DNA from: Reclinomonas americana ATCC 50394
Lineage: Eukaryota > Jakobida > Jakobea > Jakobida
Length of the DNA stretch: 39,633 nucleotides
Direction of reading: 5' to 3'
NCBI GenBank assembly: GCA_048213135.1
Contig: PS015713.1
Location: 12,334 to 51,966, forward strand
Shown: positions 10,116 to 20,611 of the stretch, piece by piece
Numbering within the stretch: the first letter of the stretch is position 1
Layout of the letters: every line of letters starts with the position of its first letter
Translations under genes and position numbers: made by a program
The notes under the pieces: generated by a model
The model's database searches: none
Seen by the model: the letters and a program-made list of their open reading frames with translations, nothing else
What the model was told of the DNA's origin: nothing

Positions 10116-13100
10116 ATGAGGCGAGTGTGTCTTTGTTATGTGCTTCTCTTCTCTTCCCTTCACTCTGACGATTGTTTCTTGCCTGCAGTCAACCACAGAG
10201 GAAGAAAGCATGGGAGATGGGAAAGGAAGGCGACGTGGATGCACTGCGCGAGTTGGTGACTCGTGAGGGCTCACAGCCTCTATTGACAGAGATGTATGCC
10301 TTTGGTGGTTCGGCATTCTACTATGCCGCTCGTTATGGGCAGATCTCAGTGTTGAGGTACTTGTGGGAGGAGAGTGGTGTCGGACCACCACTCGCACATG
10401 TTGTCGACAGAGATGGCTGGACGCCACTGATGGCGGCTGCTGAGAGTGGACATGAGCATGTAGTGGAGTGGCTGCTGGCCGATGAGCGACGGTGTCCGTG
10501 GCTGATGCGGGCAGTCGACAAGGTCTCACGGACGGCACTGCATTGGGCTGCCGTGAATGGCAACATGGACGTTGTGCGACTCCTCGCCACTCGCTATCCC
10601 GACCTCATTCCGCTGGTCGACAGCGAGGGCAAGACGGCGGCTCAGATGGCGCGCGATTTGGATCACCAGCAAGTGGTCGAGTTGCTCGACCGCTTCGCCA
10701 GCGGGGAAGAGCGACAGCAACAGCAAGCGGTGGCAGGTGTAGTTCATTGGCGTCTTGTGCAGATGGTTCTTCTCCACTCACAGCCCGTGTCCGTACCAAA
10801 CCCACAGTGTCTGCGCATCAGGTGAGAAACCTTGTCTCCTCGCATGGTGACTCCCGCTCTCAAGTGTTTACTTCCGCACAGGCGATTGACGACGCGCGCG
10901 AGCTCGCCGACCAGAAAGTAATTAACGCCCAGCTCCAGCACGATCTTGCCGCAGCGCAGCAGGAGCGACAGCAGCAGCAGCGAGAGTGGGATCTTCAGCG
11001 ACGAGAGCACGAAGACCTTGTTGCTCAACTGCAGCGAACCATCGCTGAGTGCAGTCACACTCTGGTGGAGCAGCAAGCGGAAGTGCAGCGTGCTCATGCT
11101 GCGGAGCAGCAGAGGACTGATCTCTTGCTAGAAGAACTCGCTGCTGAACGGCGAAGAGTGGTTGAGATGGAGGGCCAGCTGCGCGCACTCTTCCACATGG
11201 ACTTTCTCAGGTTTCTTTGGGACTTACTCTCTGCCTGTGTTCTTGCTAGAAGTCGCCTCACTCCTTTTGTTGAATGCACAGCGACCGCCGTCCCATCTAT
11301 ATGCTCACCGAAGTCGTGCACGAAATCATTCCCCTGGCACTCGGCTCCCTCCTGCAACATCTCATTGCTGATTTCTTCCCTGCCGAATTTGACATTGAGC
11401 AACTTTGTCTCCCAGCTCCACCGCCGAGGTGCTGAAATGGCGACTGCCTCTGATGTGCTGCGTCTCACGCGCTCATTCTGCCTCACAGATACTGTCGGAT
11501 GACCCTGGACAAGCGTGGCAATATTCGCATGCGCTCCGTCGAGCTTTTCCCGTCATGCTTCGAGGCGATCCGCGACTTCAAGCGGAGTGGCATGGCCACG
11601 GGCATGGACGTGTCGCTGCTGAGCACGCTGCTGTTGTACACAACTTTCGTTCCTGTCGCCGAGTGCCGAGATGAGGACCTGCTTGAGAGCGTCGTCCGTC
11701 TCGATCCTGTCACGAGCAAAGACCATGTTGCTGTGCGACTTCTCGCTGACCCCGCCAAGGTATGCTCTCCGCTTGTGCTATCATGGTCGACAGGGTGTTC
11801 TCATTGTTCTTCAATTTTCGTTGCAGATCCGAGCCGTGGAGAACCTACGAGATGTGCGCCATCGCGTGTCTCACCTGGCACGTCTATCTGCTCTCGACGA
11901 CGCGGAGTATGTGGGCGTCATGCGGCTGGTTCGTGACTCGCTCCACACTCTGTACCCCGACGGACGGCACGAGAGTATTCGTCTCTTGTTTGAAGCATAC
12001 GACAGTTGTGCCAGCACTTGCCCACTTGATGTCTTGTTTCCTTCTCATTGTCCTTAAGCACAGACGTGTGTCGCATCAATGTGACGGCCGAGCTGGTGAC
12101 GGAGAGAGCAGCCGGATTTGCCATTCGCGCCCCAATTGTGTCGTTCTCTGACTTGAAGACCTCGAGACAGCTTGCCGTCGGTATGGTCATCTGCGTATGC
12201 CTGCACCACTGCATGGATGTGAAGAGGCTCATCGCATCTACCTTTTGTCGCAGGTCAAAATGCTGTCTTCCATGCCACTCTCTGTCTCGGTGGCGAATCG
12301 CAGACCGTGGCGTACAAGCGATACTTTGTCAGTCCGCAGGCTCGCGATGCGCGAACGGGGGACTGGAATCGCGTTCACGCGTGCTTTGAAAACGAGCACT
12401 CTCTGTTGATGCAACTTGAGTTGCGAGCTTTCTTGCACTTGAATGCTGCCTCCTGTCACTTATGCGCCTCCCCTCCACAGTCACCCGCACATTGTAAAAC
12501 TGATGGCAGTGAGCAATGACGACCCGAGTGGTCTCGGTCTCGTTCTTGAATACGTCGGTGGCGAGGATGGAAGAGGGATTGCCGAGACACTGTACGACCT
12601 GGTGAAGGATGAGCGGACGACGACTCCACACCTGCTCCGCCTGCTCGTGCAAGTGGCGTCGGCGGTGGTGCACATGCACTCGCGACGAGTGGTGCATCGT
12701 GATCTCAAGCCTCAGAGTTGCGTCTTGGGGAGACAACAAGAGAAGAGGATTATGAGATGCTGATACAGCAAAGTGAGTTAATGAGAGGAAGAGGGAGAGT
12801 CAAGCAGGCGAGTGCGATCAGTGCTCGTACAAGTGGTATCTGCGGTTGTGCACAAGCACTCGCGTCAAATGCATCAACAGGATCTCCAGCCAAGATTGTT
12901 GCTTTGGAGAGAGTGATGGGAGACAGCAAGAGAAGATGTTGATACAAAGTTAGTTAATGAGAGAAAGAGGGAGAGACAACCAGACGAGTGCGAACAGTGC
13001 TCGTACAAGTTGTATCGGTGGTTGTGCACATGCACTCGCACGTCGAATGCGACAACGGGATCTCCAGCTATAGAGTTTTGTTTTCGAGAGAGTGATGGGA

Positions 13101-14240
13101 GAGAACGAGACTGCAACAGAAGAGGATTACGAGATGCCTATGCACAAGAGCGGATGAGAGACACAACAGTGGAAAAAAACTTCAAAGTCAATCACTGTTC
13201 TCTCACACTGCTGACCCTCTTCCCTCTGCACGGTCACAGACATTCTCATCAGCGAAGACCGACTCGTGGCCAAGGTGTGCGACTTTGGTGAGGCCAAGAT
13301 TCACGGCACTCTCGGCAAGATGCAGTCGAACCACGGTACGGCGGCATACGCTGCGCCGGAGGCCATGTTGGATCAGGAGGTGCACTGATGACATTCTCCT
13401 TTCTTGCTATGCGGAATGAGAATGGCGTTCTCTCATGTTCTTTCCTTCGCCACTCGCAGTACGATGAAAGGGCAGATGTGTATGGACTTGGCTCGCTGCT
13501 CTGGTTCATCGCCACTCGCCAGGAACCGTTCAGTGGAGTGACACTACAGGCGATTCTGCAATCTATGCGGGCCGGTGTTCTCCCCGCCAATCTTGACGAT
13601 GAGGCTGTGCGGGCAGGAGTGCCGGAGGATATTCGCAATCTGATTCGGCAGTGCTGGGTTGCGTGTTGGTGAAGTAGCTGGTGTGGCTGGGAGAGGTGGC
13701 TGCTCATTGCGCTCGCGTGTGATGCAGAGGCCGCAAGCCACTCGCGTGTCGGCATCGTATGTGCTGGACGAATTGAGGCGCTTGAGCGAGGCGGCAGCAC
13801 TGGCTGTGGGAGGAGTTGGACCGGCGGGGCCATCACAGTGAGTTGGAGAGTGACGGGCTGCTGCAAGCGAAGTCGGCGGTGCGCATGACTGCATGATAAA
13901 GAATCGCTCATTTTCCTCGCTCACACGCTGTTGTTGATCATACAGGTGCGTGGATCAGCGAGACGCTCGTCGGCCCACCGCCGAGCAGCTGGCAAATGGG
14001 GCGCGCCACTTGGCGGCACTGTCGGCAGCGTCGAGCATGCATGGTGTGCGCGTCAGATGCCTCGTGCGGCCACCTCATGTTTCGCTTGCGTGCGCAAGAG
14101 GTGGTTCGGGCAGTGCCTGGTGTGTCGTGTACTGGTCGACCTGGTCATTGGTGAACTTCTGGATATCACTCGTACCTGGCGCTGCAGTGTGTGGAAGGGT
14201 GTATGAGGAGGAGGAGTGTCAAAGGAGGATGCTTCTGTGA
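10116..14240 (+). CDS. Ankyrin - coiled coil - HEPN-like - protein kinase fusion (paralog 2)
   Basis: Exons: 10116-10120, 10189-10736, 10784-10821, 10882-11210, 11282-11428, 11489-11759, 11827-12004, 12064-12180, 12254-12419, 12481-12716, 13240-13379, 13460-13668, 13730-13837, 13946-14240; total 2787 nt, 928 residues. Exons 5-9 and 11-13 have exactly the same lengths as in the neighbouring paralog, which supports both models. Exon 1 is ATGAG with a GC donor (GCGAGT). About five ankyrin repeats are followed by a longer coiled coil (residues 198-300). The HEPN-like module keeps RHRVSH at residues 457-462. The kinase keeps VAYKRY, HRDLKPQN, CDFGEAK and YAAPE, and also lacks a normal glycine-rich loop. 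The C-terminal tail runs 32 residues past the paralog's stop because of a substitution and a 1-nt length difference, so the last exon's end is uncertain. Same orientation as paralog 1: a tandem duplicate. Confidence 0.8.
11282..12180 (+). other. HEPN-like (DZIP3-type) module of paralog 2
   Basis: Four exons of 147, 271, 178 and 117 nt, identical in length to paralog 1. Conserved blocks are MLTEVVHEIIPLALGSLLQH, CRMTLDKRGNIRMRSVELFP, LLSTLLLYTTFVPV, LRDVRHRVSHLARLSALDD and LIPHRFC-like ends are absent. The putative catalytic R-x4-H (RHRVSH) lies at 11857-11874. Conservation of this motif, while nearby residues differ, suggests selection; that is inference from two sequences only. Confidence 0.5.
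12653..13180 (+). repeat. Three tandem units of about 178 bp spanning the catalytic-loop exon-intron border
   Basis: Unit A (about 12653-12830) contains the functional exon end, donor and early intron. Unit B (about 12831-13010) and unit C (from about 13011) lie fully in the intron. Each unit repeats a 'gtgcacatgcactcgcg'-like segment, a 'gatctcaagcc'-like segment, an 'agagtgatgggaga'-like segment and 'gagatgctgatac'-like segments in order. In B the donor has decayed (AAGATTGTTGC); in C it reads ATAGAGTTTTG. Confidence 0.8.
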
Positions 14241-14563
14241 TGATCGCGACGACTTGTGACTTGAATAATAACGAACAACAACAGCAACAATTCATTCACC
14301 AACAGCTGTCCTGATGACCAAGTCCAACCGTATCCAAAATATCAACACAAACACCGATCACGAGGCAGCAGCAACTTCCTTGTGTGTGTGTGTGTTCGTT
14401 CGGAGCTTTGAACAAGTCGATAACTGCGATCTTCACCGCATAAGCGTGGTTCGAACTATAATCAGAGTACAAGGGTGCTGTGCAGCATGGCAGGTTCCCC
14501 TCACCACGCCATTCTTCAGACTTCAGCAAGCGAGTTTTCCTGTTTCATGCAAACTGTCCAAAA
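14241..14563. other. Intergenic region before the BBS10-like gene
   Basis: About 320 nt without a supportable gene. It includes an AAC/CAG-rich stretch near 14268-14290 and a GTGTGTGTG run near 14382-14392. It should contain the 3' end of the kinase gene and the promoter of the chaperonin-like gene; I see no distinctive element. Confidence 0.5.
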
Positions 14564-15419
14564 ATGCAAGCCGACGGAGACGACCTCTCCTCCTACTCTG
14601 CTGCACAAGTGAGCACGTACACCCCCCACTCACCTCACCACTCTCTCTCTCTCTCCACACTCATTCATACTCTCTCTTCTTCTCTCAAGGAAACTCGCGC
14701 AGAGTGCGCGCGAGTGGCGCAATCAGTGCTCTCGTCTGTGAGTCCGCTCTTTGGACCTGGAGGGCGCAAGGTGTTGTGGCAGTCGAGTGTGCAAAGGTGC
14801 GGGTGAGAGAGAGAGAAGGGGGAGGGTGAGGGAGAGAGAGGGAGAGAGGGAAGGAGAGAGAGAGGGAAAGGAGATGGGAGGAATGAGAGCGAGAGAGAGA
14901 GAGGAGGGGTGAGAGAGGAGAGTGAGCGTGGTGTACGACAGTCCGCGTTGGCCGTACGAGACGAGAGAAGAGGTATTAGAGAGAGTGCGTGATACGAGAC
15001 AAGTGAGTTATGAGAGGAAGGAGGGAGAGNNNNNNNNNNNNNNNNNNNNNNNNNNNNNNNNNNNNNNNNNNNNNNNNNNNNNNNNNNNNNNNNNNNNNNN
15101 NNNNNNNNNNNNNNNNNNNNNNNNNNNNNNNNNNNNNNNNNNNNNNNNNNNNNNNNNNNNNNNNNNNNNNNNNNNNNNNNNNNNNNNNNNNNNNNNNNNN
15201 NNNNNNNNNNNNNNNNNNNNNNNNNNNNNNNNNNNNNNNNNNNNNNNNNNNNNNNNNNNNNNNNNNNNNNNNNNNNNNNNNNNNNNNNNNNNNNNNNNNN
15301 NNNNNNNNNNNNNNNNNNNNNNNNNNNNNNNNNNNNNNNNNNNNNNNNNNNNNNNNNNNNNNNNNNNNNNNNNNNNNNNNNNNNNNNNNNNNNNNNNNNN
15401 NNNNGTACGACGTACGTGA

Positions 15420-15467
<48 letters not shown>

Positions 15468-16548
15468 GAAGGGAGGCTCGGCTTCCTCTCATTCTCTGTT
15501 GTGCGAGTCTCCTCCGTTTCCCTCTGGGCAACTGTCAGCAGGGTGTCCTTGGATCACAGTATCTCCTTTCTCTCTCCCTCTCCCTCTCTCTCGTTCCTCC
15601 CTGCTCCCTTCCTATTCCTCCCTTCTCTCCTCCTCTTACCCCTTCTCCCCTTCATTGACCGCCCCCCCTTTCAGCACCCCCACCTCCCCCGGCGTCAGCA
15701 AACTGTGCGACTCGGCCTTCTCACTCCTCTCCGTTGCGTCCCCTCCACTCTCCCTCTTTCACTCACCCTCCTCACCACCTTCTGCTCTCCCCGCAGGTCG
15801 CTCCTGCACGCCACCCCTTTGCTGCCGTCTTCCGTCGCCTGGCGCAGACACAGTTCACCACAGACGGCGATGGTTGGCAACCCCCTTTTTTCACGAAGAG
15901 ATCCTCGCTCATTCCATGGCTGCAGGGACGACCTTTGCTGTTCTGCTTGCCACCGCCCTCGTGGACGCCGGACTGGCGCTGTGTGACAGTGCGCACCTGC
16001 ATCCGTGCGTGGTTACGCGACTGCTTGCTTCGTGTCGAGTGGACGCTGTGCGCGTGTGGGAGGCTGCTGCCGTTCCGCTGGATGCGGCGAATGTGGAGCA
16101 CCTGTGTCGCAGTCAGTTGATGAGCAAGTTGTCGCCGGAGGTGGCGCAAGTTGCGTGGCCATGGATCTATTATGTCGTGTCTCAATTGTCTTCTCTCAAC
16201 GCGGACGCGCCAGGAGGCTGCCGTGGCGTGCGCTACGATGGTAGCGTGGCATGGTTTATCGTCGGCATCGTCGGCGGCACCCGTTGGTGTCGCCATGCGT
16301 GTGCGACACCGCACGCACTGTCACTCGTTTGCCGGGGTCGCGTTTGCGCAGGCTGTTGCGTGGAATTCTCTGCAAACCCGAAGTAGCTGCTATCTTTTCT
16401 CCTCTCCCCTGTCACCTCAGGTTTCCCATCACTTGGTATTCTCTCTGTCTCTCTGTCTCTCTCTCTCTCTCTCCCCTCTCTCCTCTCGAAGTGATCTCTC
16501 GCTTTGTTTCGGCGGTCCGCTCTGTTTCCTCTCTCTCTCACTTGGCAT

Positions 16549-16585
<37 letters not shown>

Positions 16586-16601
16586 GTCTTCGTTCGTCGT
16601 C

Positions 16602-16657
<56 letters not shown>

Positions 16658-17110
16658 TTGCCTGGCCACCTTCCNNNNNNNNNNNNNNNNNNNNNNNNNN
16701 NNNNNNNNNNNNNNNNNNNNNNNNNNNNNNNNNNNNNNNNNNNNNNNNNNNNNNNNNNNNNNNNNNNNNNNNNNNNNNNNNNNNNNNNNNNNNNNNNNNN
16801 NNNNNNNNNNNNNNNNNNNNNNNNNNNNNNNNNNNNNNNNNNNNNNNNNNNNNNNNNNNNNNNNNNNNNNNNNNNNNNNNNNNNNNNNNNNNNNNNNNNN
16901 NNNNNNNNNNNNNNNNNNNNNNNNNNNNNNNNNNNNNNNNNNNNNNNNNNNNNNNNNNNNNNNNNNNNNNNNNNNNNNNNGTTCTCTCTCTCTCTCGTCG
17001 TCTCTCTCTCTCTCTCTCTCTCTCCTCTTCTCTCTCTCGTCTTCGTTCGTCGGTCGTCTCTGTTTCTCTCTCTCTCTCTCTCACGTGGCATTCTCTCTCT
17101 CTCTCGCTTG

Positions 17111-17154
<44 letters not shown>

Positions 17155-19738
17155 CCCTCCTTGCATCGTCGGTAGTTGACCTTTGTCTCCTCGACGTTCG
17201 CTTCTTGGTTCTTTCCCTCATGTGGTTGGCGCACTCCCTGACTCTCTTTCTCCTCTTTCTCATTCGTGCACAACTCGTGCTGCTCTGGCCTCCACCGACT
17301 TCCTTTTTTGTAGCTCCATGCTGTCACTCTTCTGTTATGCCTGCTGGGTTCTCTTTTATGTCTCCCTGTCTCCTCACACCCTCCCCCCTCTTTCCACAGC
17401 CCGCCGACATCACCGAGGACGACACATCCCCTCCCCGCCTCAATCAACGCATCCTCCTGCTGGCCGACCCACAAGCGCTCCGTCTCGAGGAGCAAGGCCG
17501 CGTCAAATTCCGCACGGCGGCCGAGCGAGTGGCTGTCGTCAACCAGGAGCGCGATGCGCTGCAAAGGCATGTGCTTGCTGAAGTTATCCAAGGAGTAGTC
17601 TCTTCTCTCATACGCGGCTGTAGGCAAGTGGACGCTGTTGTGCGCACCGGCGCCGACGTGGTGCTGGCGGTCGGCACGCCGGCTCCGTCAGTGGTGCGCG
17701 ACCTCGCTCACCGCGGCGTGCTGGTTCTCAGCGGCCTCTGTGTCGACGATGTGCGTCGCGCCGAGGCTGCGCTCGGCGGCCGCCTCGTGCACTCGCTGTC
17801 TGTAAGCGGGGACGTGGTGTGTGGTGTGGCCGGCAGAGTGCACTGCGAGGTGGCGGGCGAGTCGGATCGGTGGACGGTGCTGGAGGCTGCCGAGGGACGT
17901 GCGCAGGCCGGGCAGCTGATTGTCGAGGCGCCGACGTTGGAGGAGGCCGTGCATTTGGCGCAGTTGCGGGGGAGGGGGAAGGAAGGGGAAGGGAGAAGGG
18001 AGAAGGGGAAAGGGGAAAGGGAGATGAGGGAAGGAGATAATGTATTGTTTGTCGACCTGCTGCGCGAGTGATATCGCTGAAACTTCCGGTCTCGTTCTCT
18101 CTCTCATTCGTTCTGTCTTTCTGTCTGTTTCGTATCTAGTCGCTCTCTCTCCCTCTTGTGTGTTTGCGTCTCTCTGCATGTCTGATTCCTGTTTGCCTCT
18201 CTGCCGGATCGTTTGCCTATCTGTCTCTCGCTCTCCTTCTCTCTTCTCACCTCTCTTTCTCTCTCTCTTCTCTCTTCTCTCTTCTCTCTTCTCTCTCTCT
18301 CTCTTCCCTTCCCTTCCCTTCTCTCCTCCCCCTCACAGATGCATCCAGCGCTGCGTTCGCAGCACCACCCGCTGCCTGCAGCGCTCTTCCTCCATCCTAC
18401 CCGGCGGCCTTGCTGCAGAAGCCCTGCTGGTGACCCGCCTGAAATCGTTCGCCAGTCTCCCACCCATGCTCGCCATCTCCTCTCCTGTCTCACACTCTTC
18501 ATCACAGCAATCACGAACAGCACGGAGGCCACGCGAGAGTCCTCGACATGTTCATTCGTTGCATCGAAAAGTGCGCACGATGCCTGCTACACAATGGCGG
18601 ACACAGCCAGCACCCCAGCAGCGATGTGTGGGAGCAGCTGGTCGCTGCGTGGCGGTCTGCAGATGCGCCGGCGAGCGAGTGGTGTGTGGTGGACTCATTT
18701 GGCGGCAAGTCACTGGCCGTCGGCGAGGCCGGCAGTCTCACGTGCGATTCGTTGGAGTGTCGAGTGGCTGGTGAGTCGAAACAGCGATTCTGTCGCCAGC
18801 AGTGATATCTTGTCTCCTCGCTGGATCCTTCTCCCTCAGTTCCTCCTCCTCGGCCTTCTTCTTCCTCCCACGCCTAGCTGTGCCATTATTCATCCTCGTC
18901 TTCTGTCATCCAGTTGTACTCTTCCACGTGCGCCCCTCTCATCCGAATTGCAGTCATCTGAATCGCCAGTTTTGCTGCTCTCCAATGTTTTCTCACTCAC
19001 TCTCTCCCCGCCCACTCCATCTTTCTTGCACGCGACCTCATCGCCAATCGACTGCTCTGTTTGTTGGTCAGTTGACTCTCGTCCCCCGACGCCTTCGGTC
19101 TCTCTCTTGTGTGTGTCGTTCTTGTTACCGCTTTCTTCACCATGCTGGTCTCCTACCTCTTCCTCTCTCGTCTTTCCCTGTCCTTCTCTCTCCACCTTCC
19201 ACATCCCATCTTTCTTGTCCTCCCGTCTCGTCGACTGCTCTCTTTGATGCACCTCGTCTTCTGTCATTACGTCCCTCTCACACCTCCCCCTTCCCCCTCC
19301 CTTCCCCCCTCTCGCAGCCCTGTCCTCCGCCATCGACACCGCCTCCCTCCTCCTCCGCACCGACTTTCTCGTCCGCTCCGTCGACCTCCGCGGCACCACC
19401 ACCATTGCCTCTATGCCACCCCCTCAAGCCACCGACCCAGCCCCGCAAGAGGAGGACGAGGAGGACGCGCTGGCGGCAGGAACCTACCGACGCGCCTCCT
19501 CCTCCTCCTCCTCGTCTACCTTCAAGTCGCCCTTCTCTTCGAGTGCATGGAGCGAGCGCGAAAAACAAAAACACGAGCGCAAGGAGCGCAAGTTCTACTC
19601 ACAGGTGTGTGCATCACCAAGTCTCTCACTATCTCTGTCTCCCCGCCTCTCATCATTGCGCAGCCGGAACGCGAACGCCGCGCGCGCTTCGAATCTCGAC
19701 TGGAGGTCGATCCGCGACGCCGCGCCGGGGACGACTGA
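14564..19738 (+). CDS. BBS10-like group II chaperonin (CCT-related) protein
   Basis: Eleven exons: 14564-14608, 14690-14796, 15675-15732, 15797-15872, 15926-16149, 16214-16354, 17400-17962, 18339-18429, 18521-18770, 19318-19604, 19664-19738; sum 1917 nt, 638 residues, all phases compatible. Group II chaperonin landmarks run in order: FGPGGRKVLW (36-45) near the N-terminus, HPFAAVFRRL, TTDGDGTTFAVLL with the ATPase motif GDGTT at 94-98, FAGVAFAQA before the apical domain, RILLLADP, an apical segment ADVVLAVGTPAPSVVRDL, ILPGG (424-428) in the returning equatorial domain, and AALSSAIDTASLLLRTDFLV at the end of the fold. A Ser-rich and basic tail follows. The pattern resembles BBS10 more than canonical CCT subunits. 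BBS10 helps assemble the BBSome for ciliary trafficking; that role here is inferred. MKKS/BBS6 or BBS12 remain alternatives. Two introns contain gaps, but no fold segment seems missing. Confidence 0.75.
15030..15404. other. Assembly gap in intron 2 of the BBS10-like gene
   Basis: 375 N positions flanked by purine-rich (GA)n sequence. The right edge begins with gtacgacgtacgtgacgtac, an ACGT-rich motif also seen at other gaps. The flanking exons join in phase 2 and give a continuous chaperonin segment, so a lost exon is unlikely. Confidence 0.95.
16675..16980. other. Assembly gap in intron 6 of the BBS10-like gene
   Basis: 306 N positions inside a (CT)n-rich intron (16355-17399). Imperfect copies of a CT-rich block with 'tcgtcttcgttcgtcg' lie on both sides (near 16585 and 17038), so the missing part is probably tandem low-complexity repeat. 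Confidence 0.95.
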
Positions 19739-19762
19739 AAAAGAGCCCTTCTCCCCCACGTT

Positions 19763-20579
19763 TCAATCAAACAGATGAAAGGCGAACAGGCGCTGCCGGT
19801 CGGCGAGGAACACGCGGTCGTACTGCGGCTCGTACACCATCGACTGCGGCGTGCGCGGCATGCGCTGCGTCTTGACGACCTCGCCCGTGGCCGTCGAATA
19901 CACGGTGACATTCGACGAGTCCTCGCCCGTAGTCACAATGCCGGCCCCGGCCGCGCAAAACGTGGGATGGTGAATGGCGTGGCCGCACACAAATTGCGCC
20001 CCCGAGTGTTTTTTCAGGGCGAAACTGCGGCGAGCAATGAGTACACACCCTAAATAATGAAGAGAAGGGTGGGGCACGCAACAGCATGCGATTGGGAAAG
20101 CGAATGTCAAAGAGGTGGATTTCGCGATCGAACGAGGAGGAGGCGAGGAGGGTCGATCGCGGCTCCGGTGCCCAGCACACCGAGTTGACGACGCGGTCGT
20201 GCGCGTCGGGAATGGAGACGATGGGTGGCGAGGAGGTGGCGAGGCGCGTGTCGACCACTTGGATCACGCGGTCGTTGCCGGTGGAGGCGAAAATGTGCGG
20301 AGTGGAGAATTTGACGGCTGGGGGAGGGGAGGGGGGAAGGGGAGGGGGAAGGGGAGGGGAAGGGGAAGGGGAAGGGGAGGAGAGGGGAGGGAAGGGGTGA
20401 GGGCGTGAAGGGATCGGAAGAGGGAGAGAAGGAGTGGAACGCACATTTCACAACCCCCGAGTGGAGATCTGTATAATGCTGCAGTTTCACAATGCCGGAG
20501 GGGGTGAGGCACGACAAGTGCACCTGAGCGGAACAAGTCAGTCCACGGGCAGACTCTCCATTCCGTTACCCTGTGCGCA

Positions 20580-20611
<32 letters not shown>

